DNA from: an uncultured Shewanella sp.
GTDB lineage: Bacteria > Pseudomonadota > Gammaproteobacteria > Enterobacterales > Shewanellaceae
Direction of reading: 5' to 3'
NCBI RefSeq assembly: GCF_947495455.1
Contig: NZ_CANLZC010000033.1
Coordinates: 1-49,166, forward strand
DNA: 49,166 nucleotides
The notes beneath the pieces were generated by a model. It did not search any database. It saw only the letters and a list, made by a program, of their open reading frames with translations, and was not told the origin of the DNA. Shown here in pieces: positions 1 through 11,600 of the stretch. Made by a program: the position numbers and the translations under genes. Within the stretch, counting starts at the first letter, position 1. Each line of letters opens with the position of its first letter.

Positions 1-33
1 GTTATGTGCTGTATAACTTGGCTCACTTCACAA

Positions 34-594
34 TCAGTATTCATTGTTTATGAGCCAGAAAAGTGGGGATCCCTCAGCACCCGGAATACCTTGTATGGCT
101 GGAATCGCCACATTTCGCAGATATTCCGTAATGGTCTCTTGAGACAAAGTCTCACTGGTACTCGAAATGAATACTATGCCGCTTGTCGCGGCGGAATTAG
201 GGTCAATTTTAAGAATTTCTGGACTATGGACCCCTTCAGGCAATTGCCACAACATACTGTTTATGCGGCTATTGACTTGAGCCAATAAACCATCGATATC
301 ACGACCGATATAAAAAGAGAGAATAATATTGCTTTCTCCCGCTTGATCGTTAGCACTCATATAGTCCAGTCCATCTAGGCCGGATAAAATACTTTGTATG
401 GGGCGCGTCACAAAAGCAGACATCACCTCAGCGCTCGCACCGGGAAAAACCGTAGTGATGCTTATTTCATAAGCTGGTAATAATGGAAAATGACGAGAGG
501 GCAACTGTTTATAGGCCAGAACGCCAAAGAGGAGCAATAATAAACATAGGCTAAAACTTAATATCGGCCTTTGAATAAACCTTTTTATAAACAT
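34..594 (-). pseudogene. RND efflux pump inner-membrane subunit, N-terminal fragment (truncated)
   Basis: The 186-aa product matches the start of AcrB/MexB-like RND permeases. It has an N-terminal transmembrane helix at about residues 10-30, then the first periplasmic (porter) region with the usual PGASAEVM and LDGLDYM-like segments and the QLPEGV stretch. Family members are about 1,000-1,050 aa. Here the homology stops after GIPGAE near position 88, and the frame closes about 18 residues later with residues unlike the family. The gene is therefore cut, either by an insertion or rearrangement whose far side lies outside the window, or by a frameshift. It starts 4 bases after the stop of the adaptor gene, so the two formed an operon. 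An active pump cannot be made from the visible part. Substrate unknown. Confidence 0.75.
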
Positions 595-598
595 ATGG

Positions 599-1735
599 TT
601 AACGTGACCTTATATCGATGGAAGAGGCTCTGACACTGACCCCATCGAACACTTTACGTAAACCCGCTGCAATGATAGTGTCCCCTTCTTGCACTCCAGA
701 TACGATTTCGACATTCCCATTTCGTCGACGACCGATTTTTACGGCTGTTTTTTTGGCTTTTTGATCAACAACTAAGTAAACAAAATCACCATACAAAGAA
801 GCCATCAATGCCGTTTCAGGCACAGTTAATACTTTTTTCTTATCTTGTAATTGCAATACCGTATCGACATAACTACCGGGATATAAGTCCGTAGCTGAAA
901 ACCTTGCACGAAGCGTTACAGTCCGTGTATCTTCATTGACTAGAGGGTCAACCGCATAAACCTTAGCCCCATATTGATAAGGCGATGGTATTGTTTGCAC
1001 TAAGTGCTCTCCAGAGTGCACTTGATGCATCAATTCTCGCGTGATCTTCACTTCATCACCCAATTGAATGTTGGAGCGATACTTCTGCGGTACTGTAAAT
1101 TCGACTCTTAATTCTTCCGTCGACTGAAGTGTGGCAAGGGGATCGCCAATAGCCACCTCATCGCCAAGCTCCACTTGCGTCAATCCAAGTATACCGTCAA
1201 ATTCAGCAATGTTAGTGGCCAAAGCGAGCTCTTGCTCAATGGTCACCAGTGCTGCTTCGTCATTATGATATTGACTTTTAGCTTGAATAAGCTTTTCTTC
1301 TGACACAGCCCCTTTTTGAAATAACTTTTGTAAACGTTCAAACTCAAATTGACTACTTTCAAGCTTAGCCTGAGCCTCATTCAATTGCGCTTTAAGCACT
1401 TCGGGATTAATTTCAAATAATCGATCCCCTTGCTTGACCGACTGACCCGATTGCAGCGGGATTGCGGTAATACGCCCCGCTATCTGAGCTCTCACCGTGA
1501 TCCCTGCAAATGATTGTATTGTCCCCACTGCTGGAATTTCTGTGCCCCAATACTGAGCACTCACTTTATCTAAAATAACCGCAACGGCTGGAGTGGCTTT
1601 AAATTTAGATTGGAACGTATTTTCAATAAAAAATGATTTAGCCAAATAAATGCCTATAACACAGGCAATAATAATAAGAGTCGCAATAATTATCTTGCGT
1701 TTTTGAATCATTGCAGACTTATCACTTCGAGCCAA
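599..1735 (-). CDS. RND efflux periplasmic adaptor (membrane fusion protein, HlyD/AcrA-like)
   Basis: This 378-aa protein would bridge an RND permease to an outer-membrane channel. Residues about 13-31 form a single hydrophobic anchor. A lipoyl/barrel-sandwich half follows (AQIAGRIT, QSGQSVKQGD), then a helical hairpin at about 110-165 rich in Q, E, L and K, the second lipoyl half, and beta-barrel and membrane-proximal segments (YPGSYVDTVL, VPETALM). No lipobox cysteine is visible. The chosen start is TTG at 1735, with AAGGA six bases upstream. An ATG eight codons later (1711) is an alternative with a poorer ribosome site. The partner permease just downstream is truncated, so the adaptor may be orphaned or serve another pump. 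It lies beyond the 3' end of the NRPS genes on the same strand; a role in exporting the lipopeptide is only a guess. Confidence 0.85.
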   Translation of the reverse strand: MARSDKSAMIQKRKIIIATLIIIACVIGIYLAKSFFIENTFQSKFKATPAVAVILDKVSAQYWGTEIPAVGTIQSFAGITVRAQIAGRITAIPLQSGQSVKQGDRLFEINPEVLKAQLNEAQAKLESSQFEFERLQKLFQKGAVSEEKLIQAKSQYHNDEAALVTIEQELALATNIAEFDGILGLTQVELGDEVAIGDPLATLQSTEELRVEFTVPQKYRSNIQLGDEVKITRELMHQVHSGEHLVQTIPSPYQYGAKVYAVDPLVNEDTRTVTLRARFSATDLYPGSYVDTVLQLQDKKKVLTVPETALMASLYGDFVYLVVDQKAKKTAVKIGRRRNGNVEIVSGVQEGDTIIAAGLRKVFDGVSVRASSIDIRSR

Positions 1736-2071
1736 ACAATATCCTTATCAATAGTATGCTTACATTCATAGAGTGTAGATGGGCTCCCTCAATTATCAAG
1801 ATATCTTTGATTATTCAACACTAGAATCGATTATAAGGTTACTGAAAAATGGCTTTCTCAAATCAATACTTTTAGGTAATTGTGACCCATAGCCTATATT
1901 TGTAGGGCTATTGAAAGAAGGCAGTGAATAGATATTTCCACCAACAGGGAAATTGAAAAATAGAGTGCTTCATCAAAAAAGTCGTGCCCGTTTAATTTTT
2001 ATCATAGCGCAACTTTCTAATACGAAATCATCAACAGGCGACCATCATTTTATGAGCTATTTTTTTAAAAA
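1736..2071. other. Intergenic region, no gene seen
   Basis: This stretch of about 335 bases lies upstream of the adaptor gene (minus) and the weak membrane ORF (plus). It should carry the adaptor promoter. I see no confident -35/-10 pair, hairpin, RNA gene or protein-like frame in it. Confidence 0.4.
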
Positions 2072-2585
2072 ATGACTAACCAACATATTTGCGCATATTT
2101 ATGTGTGTTATTTGTCGAAATTAAAGATATCCATATTTCATCACCGACACTGAAGATAGAGCAACTCACTGAGGCTTTCATCTGCTCACATCAGAAAAAA
2201 GCGAACCTCCTCATTCATTCTATAACAATATCTCTAGGCCTCATTGCATTCTTTAGTTTTTTACACCAACTATCCTTATACCTTTTTGGCTCAAATGTTA
2301 TTTCGAGCATATTCATTGTTTTTTATGTGCTCTTCTTGTATTACACCACTTCCATTCATGTCGCTACAGCAAGTTGCTTTTATGTATTACCCCTATATTT
2401 TTGTACACTTTCTATTTTCTTTTCTAAGCCCAACCCAGGCCTGTTTACTCCTTATAATATGCTACCTAGTTCAAGAATTAAGTCATTATATCTATGACGT
2501 AATAACAGGCGTGAAATTTAAAGACAGCGAAAGAATAATTCAAGATCAATCAAAGTATCACAATGTGCTCATACACCAGATTTGA
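2072..2585 (+). pseudogene. Possible frameshifted small membrane protein (weakly DUF962/Mpo1-like)
   Basis: Two overlapping plus-strand frames (2072-2497 and 2244-2585) are both hydrophobic and could be one gene broken by a +1 shift around 2290-2340. The first frame contains a charged N-terminus and a segment resembling the start of DUF962/Mpo1-like proteins (SHQKKANLLIH, then a hydrophobic helix). The second frame contains further hydrophobic helices and a polar tail after ELSHYIYDV, where the family has a QFIGH-like motif. Joined, they would give a multi-helix protein of about 170 aa. The resemblance was judged by eye and is weak. It is encoded opposite to all neighbours, and no ribosome site stands out. 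It may instead be non-coding A+T-rich sequence. Confidence 0.3.
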
Positions 2586-2657
2586 CAATAACTCAGCTCA
2601 TAAAACATTGATGCTGTTTTTGACAGAAACTAAGTTCTTCCTAACTATACAAATCAC

Positions 2658-5600
2658 TTACCCTTTTCCCAAACTCCTTTTCAGGTGCTCAAATAATTGC
2701 TTTTTAGAAACATTATGACTCATCATTTGATTGTGTTGACAAGAAATTGGAACCACAGATATATCAGAACACACTTTTCTGAAACCTAATCCATCGGATT
2801 GAATGGCTTGATATGTATGCTTTATCTCAACACAAGGCTCAGTACATTGATATATGGTCACTTTTCCTTTATATACAGGCAGTTGTAAATTTGAATACCA
2901 CTCATCCTTTTGCAGCTCCAAAGACTCATCAGAAAACCAAGACGTAACCAAGGGGTCCATCATAAAAGCATGATTGACAGCTATGCCACACGCCTGAAGT
3001 TTCACCGCAACAAAATAAGAAAGAACAGCACCGAAGCTCCATCCAAGAATTGAACAATGTCCCTCTAAACACAGATTGTCATTGATAATCGTTTCAGCCA
3101 ATTCAGTCGCCCAAGTGTCAAAGTCTGTAAATCGATTCTGTCTATCTGTGTCAAATAAAACCAAATGAATATCGGATGGCATTTCTGGGATCAGGGTATT
3201 CAACCACATCTCATAACCGATGCCATTTAAAGGAAGAATAATCAGCGTTTCTTTAGCATCCACAGCTCGGTGATACTCAACCCAAAGTTTTTGATTCTGG
3301 ATCATCGCGTCGGATGGAGTATGCCTTCCTCCTTGCGAACCTTGATAACATGCTACTTCAGTTACCGTTTGAACAGCTTTTTCAAATGATTCAAAGAACA
3401 CCTTGCTATTTTCCTCATTCAGCTGTGAGCTAATATGGAAGCCCAACTGCCCATTGTACACTGCACCATTAATATTTAAGAGGCAATTATCATCATTTCC
3501 TTCAAACACACACTGGCCAGTGGAGTCATTGGTCAGTTGCCACAACGAATCGTCATCATGATGTTCTAGCTGTCCTAAGTAATTGAAACTTATTGGTGGT
3601 AGCCCTTTGTGATATTGTCCAGTCTGAGTAAGCGCACCATAACCAATGCCCTTGTCTGGTATCGCCCTGAGCATTTCCTTAGTATGGATAATTGTGGCTT
3701 CAACGCTATCTTTTTTCGATAAGAGCACTGGATACAGAGTGGTAAACCAACCTAAGGTACGAGAGACATCGAGGTTTTGCGCAATCACTTCCCGGCCATG
3801 CCCTTCTAAAGTGATGAGAACATGCTCACTGTTAAAGGTGATACTTAACGCAATTGACAATGCACTCAGTAATAAGTCATTAATTTGTGTGTGATAGCCT
3901 TTTGGGGCTTCTTTTAATAATCGACTTGTCAAGGACACGTCCCATTGTAGGCTGTGCATCGACCTAGAATAAGGCTCGGGCCAGCTTATGGCCATGTCTG
4001 TTATTTGCTGCCAGTAGTTTAACTGCACTTCATGTTTCGCAGCATAATCCGCTACTGCACTCACCCATTGGCGGTAACTGCTAGTCTTAGGTGCCAGTAT
4101 TTGCCCTGTGATCAAAAAATGGATATCATTAGATAAAATGCGACAAGAGACGGCATCAATGATGAGATGATGTGCCATAAATACCAATCTAGCAGCCCCA
4201 TCTGCACATCCATCAAGATGTACAACCCGCCACAAGGGGCCCATTTCAATATTTAGGGAAGCTTGAAAAGCTGTGAGCTGCTCACTAAGTTCCACTTCAC
4301 CCATGCCTCTAACATTCAAAGTGAAGAGAGGGGCTTGGGTTGGATGTTCACAATACACTTGCTTCCAATTGTTCTCGATGTAATGATAACGCACCCGTAA
4401 CATGTCGTGATGAGCGGCCAACGAGTAGAGCATTGTTTCAATTTGTGTACCTGTAACCTCAGCTGGAATACATAATACAAAAGCCTGATTAAAGTGCTGG
4501 GGCTGCGCGAATTTAGCCTCAAAAAACCACTGCTGAATGGGTAACAAATCAAATTCCCCCGTTAAGAGCCCTTGCTCACTATCAATTTCAACTTTTACAG
4601 ACTCTTCAATTAATTGCATGGATAGCAAGGCAATCGTCGGCTTATCAAAAACATCCTTAATTTGAATACTAAAACCATCGCGGCGCAGCCGTGATACCAA
4701 CTGAATACTCACAATAGAGTCACCACCAATACGGAAGAAATCATCCTGAATACCCACTCGTTCAAGCCCCAATACTTGTTGCCAAACCTCACATAATTGC
4801 TGCTCGATATCATTACGCGGCGCCAAATATTCATATTCTTCAGCTTTGATAAACTCAGGCTCAGGTAACGCCTTGCGGTCGAGCTTGCCATTAATCGTTA
4901 AGGGCACGCGATCAATCAAGGTAAACGTCAAAGGCTGCATATAGTCCGGCAGCATACGGGCCAACTGCTGACGAATGCGTTCCAGCTCAAGATCAGTGTT
5001 GAAATCGGTATCTGTATCAATCGAGTCTGTAATCACGTACGCGGTAAGATATTGACGGTTTTCACTCTGCTCTTCAGTATTACTCTCTTTAGCACGTTGA
5101 CGATATATCACCACCGCCTGCTTAACCCCCTTGATTTGACTGAGCGCCGTCTCGATCTCACCTGGTTCAATGCGGTGACCGCGGATTTTTACCTGACTAT
5201 CATTCCGCCCTAAGAATTCCAAATTACCATCGGTTAAATAACGCACCAAATCCCCTGTTTTATAAAGGCGGGTATACCCCTTATCGATATCGTCTGCGGT
5301 CGTAAACGGATTATTAATAAAACGTTCTGCGGTTAAATCTGGCTGATTTAAATACCCTCTAGCAAGACCTGCGCCGCTAATATAGAGCTCACTAGGAGTG
5401 CCGATAGGAACGAGTTGTAAATACTCATTCAACACATACATTTTGGTATTATTTATCGGGGTGCCTATATTTGTGGCAATATCTCCCTCTTTAAAGGTGT
5501 TGGTTGTCACACACACAGTCACCTCTGTGGGGCCATAGGAATTAAACACCCTAGAGATTTGACTAAAAGAAGTTAATACTCTCAAAGAAGGAGACTCTCC

Positions 5601-8600
5601 ACCTGTAATTATCGTCTTTAACGAGGAGAACTCACTCGGTATTAATTGATTGAATATCACAGCAGGAAAAGTAGCGACATTAATGCACTCTTTCTGAATT
5701 AACTTGGAAGCACTTACTACATTTTGCTCTTGTTCACCACACAGATACCCCGTTTGTCCACTTAATAAGCTAAGAAATAACTCAGATACTGAAGCGTCAA
5801 ACACATAGGATAAAAACAATAATGCCTTGTCCCTCTCTTGCGTATTAAAACGTTGAACTAAAGCCTTGACAAGGTGTACCACACTTCCATGCTCTACCAT
5901 CACCCCTTTAGGTTGGCCTGTGGTGCCCGAGGTGTAAATCACATAGGATAAGTCATTAATTTTATTTATGTTAGTCGTGTTATATAAAGGCTGTGAGCTC
6001 AACGCGGTATCATTAGCCTCAATAATATGAATACCTAGCTCAGCTTCATATATCCAATCCTTCAACTGGGTTTGATAATGCGCTTGAGTAATCATAAAAG
6101 ACGTATCTGTATCCTCCAACATAAACACAGTACGAGCTTGCGGGTACTCTGGGGCAATCGGCACATACGCCCCGCCCGCCTTAAGTACCGCTAAGATACT
6201 GATTATCATTTCTAGACTTCGATCTAAGTACAGTGCAATCAAGGTATCTGGCTTAAGTGGTGTGTGGAATTTATCTTGATATTGCTCCCGTAAATAATGC
6301 GCCAGCTGATTAGCTCGCTCATTTAACTCCGCATAAGTCAACTGTATATCTTCAAAGACTAGAGCAACATTACACTGTGTTTGCTCCACTTGTTCTTCAA
6401 ACAATTTCTGCAAAGTCTTATCCCTTGGGTAAGCCTGCTCTGTTTGATTCCAATCATGCAATAAAGTCTGTTTTTCAGTACTGGATAATAAACAAATATC
6501 ACTCAGTTGCTGTACTGGTGCCAGTAATCCCATTAATGCTCGTCGATACATACCACTGAAACGCTTGATACTCGCCTCACTAAACAAGCTTATGGCATAG
6601 CCCCACTCAATCTGCAATGATGCATGACTGTTATCAACAGACACCCCCAAATCATATGTTGCTGGTGCATATAATGCCTTATCACCATGTGTTACAGGGT
6701 AAAATAATCGCTTCATCACATCTTGTACATTCACTTCAGCACCAAATTGCTGCACACTAAACATCACCTGAAATAAGGGATGTCGAGACAATTCTCGCTC
6801 CACACTCAGCTCACTCACTAACTTCTCAAACGGGAGCTCTTGATGGATTTTCCCATCCTGTATACAATGCTGAACTTGCTCAATCAGAGCAGGCACACTT
6901 AACCCCAGATCAAGCCGTACTCTTAACGGTAACACATTAACAAAAAAGCCGATTAAATCTTGAGTCTGAGGATGGTGACGGTTATCTGAAGGCGTCCCTA
7001 AAATAATATCTGTTTGATTACTCAACTGACTTAACAGCACATAAAAACCACTCAGCATCACTGTATAAAGGGTAGTGTTATGCTGTTTCGCCAACTCACG
7101 TAACTCGGCTGATAACATAGGTGTGAGCCTTTGTGTTAATTGCGCACCACGATAATCTAACTGGCTCGGCCTAGGATAATCTGTCGGTAACTGTAAAATT
7201 TCACATCCTGCTAGCTGCTCACGCCAGTAGCTAAGCTCGCTATATAATCGATCACCTTGGAAATATTCTCGCTGCCAGTGAGCATAATCACCGTAGGTTA
7301 TCGATAAGTTTGCTAAGTCTGCCTCTCTATCGTTTAGCAACGCGCTATAAATCTCAATGAGCTCCTTAAATAGCACCCCAACCGACCAACCATCAAAGGC
7401 AATATGATGTAGTATGATCAACAGATAACGTTCACATTCTCCATCCTTTGTACTGACATCATAACGGTGTAAACGCAATGGCGCCTCAGTGGATAAATCA
7501 AACGGACGGTGAAGGTGTTGCTCTATCAAAATGTCTAGCTCACTTTCTTCACTCTCTTCGATCTTAGGTTGATCACACAGCTGATAATCATCATATTGAA
7601 GCACTTGTTTTAATGGCTGCGTATACCCCTCCCCCTCAGCCGTTTCATGATAGGTACTGATGAGCACAGGATGCCGCCTAGCGATCACATTAACACTCTG
7701 TAGTAAAATAGCCTCATCGACACCTGTTCTAAGCCTAACCAAATAAGGCATATGATAAGTGTCAGTTCCTCCTTCGAAGCGCTCAATAAACCATAAACGC
7801 TCTTGAGCAAAAGACAGCGGCCAAGTCTCAACGCCTTGTTCATCTTCTGTGGAACAACTAGGCACTTTAGGAATAATAGTGTCAAGAGTATCTGTTAATT
7901 GTAACGATAACTGGGCTATCGTCGGGGCGTTAAATAATGAGGCCAGAGGCAATTCAATATTAACCACTCGCTTCACCTGCGCACTTAAGCGTGTCGCGCT
8001 GATGGAATCGCCACCGATGCGAAAAAAATTATCATGAATACCCACTCGCTGAAGGCCAAGCACCTGCTGCCAAATATCACACAGCTGAACTTCAAGCTTA
8101 TTGCGTGGCGCAACATAAACATTCTTATCAATGAAATCAGGCTCAGGTAAAGCATGACGATCCACCTTACCATTTAGGGTTAACGGAATACTGTCAATTT
8201 GAGTGAAACTCAGCGGCACCATGTGATCCGGCAGGGATTGAGACAAAGCAGTACGTAACATATCATCATTCACTGCTGCTTCTCTATTATCAGTACTATG
8301 AACGGGAACGTAATAAGCCGCAAGATATTTACCCTTATCGCTTATTTTATCGCTCTCTTTATCAATAACCACCGCTTGCTTAATCCCGTCTATTTGACTA
8401 AGTGTCGTTTCGATTTCACCCAGCTCAATCCTAAACCCTCGAATTTTAACCTGACGGTCTAAGCGGCCTAAATATTCTAAGTTACCATCGGGCAAATAAC
8501 GCACTGCATCACCTGTTTTATACAAACGGGTATAGCCTTTCTCTATATCTTTTTCAGTGGCAAAAGGATTAGTAATAAAACGCTCAACCGTTAATTCAGG

Positions 8601-11600
8601 TCGGTTTAAATACCCTCTCGCTAATCCGGCGCCACCAATATAAAGCTCACCCTCAACACCGATAGGCACCAGTTGTAAATATTGGTTTAATACATAAAGG
8701 CGAATATTGGTAATAGGTTTACCTATTATTGAATAATGCTTCTTACCGTGCTCTCCTCTATACCAATAGTAAGTCGCATCAGCACCCACTTCTGTTGAAC
8801 CATATAAATTGAATAAACAGCTTTCAGGCAAACATTCAGCAAAATACTGTAATCGATTTAATTGAATCGACTCACCACTTGATATCACTAAACGCAATGA
8901 TTGAAGGTAAATCCCCTTTTCATATAATAATAACTGTTGCAGTAATATAGGAACAGCCGTCAGTCTAGTCACTTTATGAGTATGAATAATACCACTCAAT
9001 AGCTGAATATCTCGTTGCTCATTAAAACTGCATAATATCAGCTTACAACCAAAACTTAACGGGTGAAAAATCTCAGCTATATGATCAACAAACCCAAGAG
9101 AGGTTTTCTGACAAAATACATCATTTGAACATGATGCAAATTGAGTTTCCATCCACATGATACGATTAAGCATATTTATTTGTTTAATCATCACACCTTT
9201 AGGTTGACCCGTGGTGCCTGAGGTGTAAATAATACAGACTAGATTCTCTGAATAATTTTCTATTGTTAAATTATTTACTGATTGTATTTTAAAAATATCA
9301 CAATGCAGAATAATCTTCTTATAATCGAAATCGATATAATCAAGTAATCCATTGAGCTGTTTTACATAATGGCCCTGTGTTATCACAAAAGATGCCTCTG
9401 TATCTTTAAGCATAAATATGATTCTAGATTGTGGATATTCAGGTAAAATAGGAACATAGGCACCACCCGCCTTTAGCACAGCTAAAATGCTAATGACCAT
9501 CTCTAAACTGCGGTCTAAATACAGTGCAATTAAGGTGTCGGGTTGTAAGGGCTTCTGATATCGTGCTTGATATTGATTTCTTATATGATGCGCTAATTGA
9601 TTGGCTTTTTGATTCAGTTCTGAGTAAGTTAATGCTTCATCATCATAAACTAACGCAATATTATTCGGTGTTCTTTCCACTTGCGCTTCAAACAATTGTT
9701 GCAGCGTTTTATCTTTAGGATAGGGCTGCTCTGTTTGATTCCACTCATGCAATAAGGTATGACGCTCATCCGCTGAAACCAGTGACATATCTTGATGTAA
9801 CATAGTCGGTGATTGACTTAACTGCGCCACTATCATATGGAACTGCACTAATAACCGCTGCGCCTGAGTTCCATCAAGGTAAACACTGTCATAGGTTAAT
9901 TGAACACTTAATCCTTCCGCCGATTCATGTATCATCAAGATCAAGGGATAATCCGTTTTCTCAATACTACCTCTCATCGTCACTTGCGACTGAGTTTCCT
10001 CATCTATCGCCACTGGATAATTTTTAAACACAAATAAACTGTGAAATAATCGCTCCCCACCTGTTTGTAAACTGGCCAGTGGCACGCCGCTGCAATGACT
10101 CATGCTTAGAAGGCTTTGCTGAATAGCCCGTAATATATCCGCGCAACTCCTCTCATCCTTCCAATTCACCGCTAATGGTAAAGTATTAATGTAAAGCCCC
10201 ACACTGGATTCAATATCCGCAATCGGTATCTCTCGACCCGAAACTGTCACCCCCACTATCGTTTGCTCATCACCAGTATAGCTTTGCAACAACTTATGCC
10301 AAGCAAATTGCATCGCCACATTCAGCGTCACGCCTTGCTCATGACACATCACCTTTAATTGCTGTAACCCATCACCTTCTATTAATAACCTTTGTGATTC
10401 AGGTTTATCCACCTGCCTCAGCTCACTCAAGGGTGCCCGTCGACTCAACAGCAAATTAATGTCCGTTGTCCCCAACCAAGTTTCGCCCTCTGCTTGCCAA
10501 TAGGTTTCCGCCGCTTGTCTATGTCTCATCAACCATGACTGCGCCTGACAATAAGCCTGCTCAGGTTCAACCTTTGACCTTATTCCTTGACATAACAACC
10601 GATAAATATCATGCACATATTGCCATAACACTGGTCCACTCCAGCCATCGAGAATACTGTGATGAGCCGTTTGCATGACGGTATAGTGACGGTCATGATG
10701 CTTAAAAAGTGTAAAACGCAACAGCCCTGGCTGGGTTAAATCAAACTCTTGCTGGCGGTCTTGTTGTTGAATAGCAATGATTTCCTCATCACGCTCAGCC
10801 TCGCTTAAATGACTTAAATCCATCACAGTAAAGTGACTGGCATTTATCGACGCGCCTTGGGTAATAATCTGTAGCGGCTCACCGTTCCAATCAAATGCCA
10901 TTCTTAAGGCGGGATAACGCATTGAGGCCAACTGCCATGCCTGCTGATAAGATTCAAGGTCTAACCCATCATGGTAATCGAGCAGCAACTGCACTCGATA
11001 AGCATCATCTTGTGCTTGACTTAACACATGATAAATAAACCCTTGCTGTAAACTGTTGGCATTAAAAATCGCCTCGATATCATAACGAGACTGTAAATGC
11101 GTTAATCGCTCCATGCTTAAATCTGAAACAGGATAATCCGACGGTGTATGCACCCCCCCTTTTTTCGCCTCACTTAATGCACACGCCACCACATCCTTAA
11201 GCCCTTGCTCAAAGGCTTCCACAAAAACCTGAGTCTCTTTTTCAGTTAACCGTGAGCCGACAGAAAATTGCAGCTGTCCATCAATGATGCCACCATTAAG
11301 GTTCAACACATAAGGCGATTGATTCAGTGCAGAGATTGACTCTCCCGTTTCTTCATGAACCAATTGCCATAAAGCTTGAGGACGTGTGGTATGGTTATCA
11401 AATTGCCCTAAATAATTAAAACAAATCGGGGGCAATGCATCATGGTCAAACCCTAACGCACCAAAACCTATGCCTTTATTAGGAATGCCTTTCAAACTTT
11501 CTTTTACCGCGATTATCGTCCCTGCCAACGTATCTGCCACGGGCAAAACAACAGGGAACACAGTCGTAAACCACCCCACTGTACTTGTCGTATCAAGACT

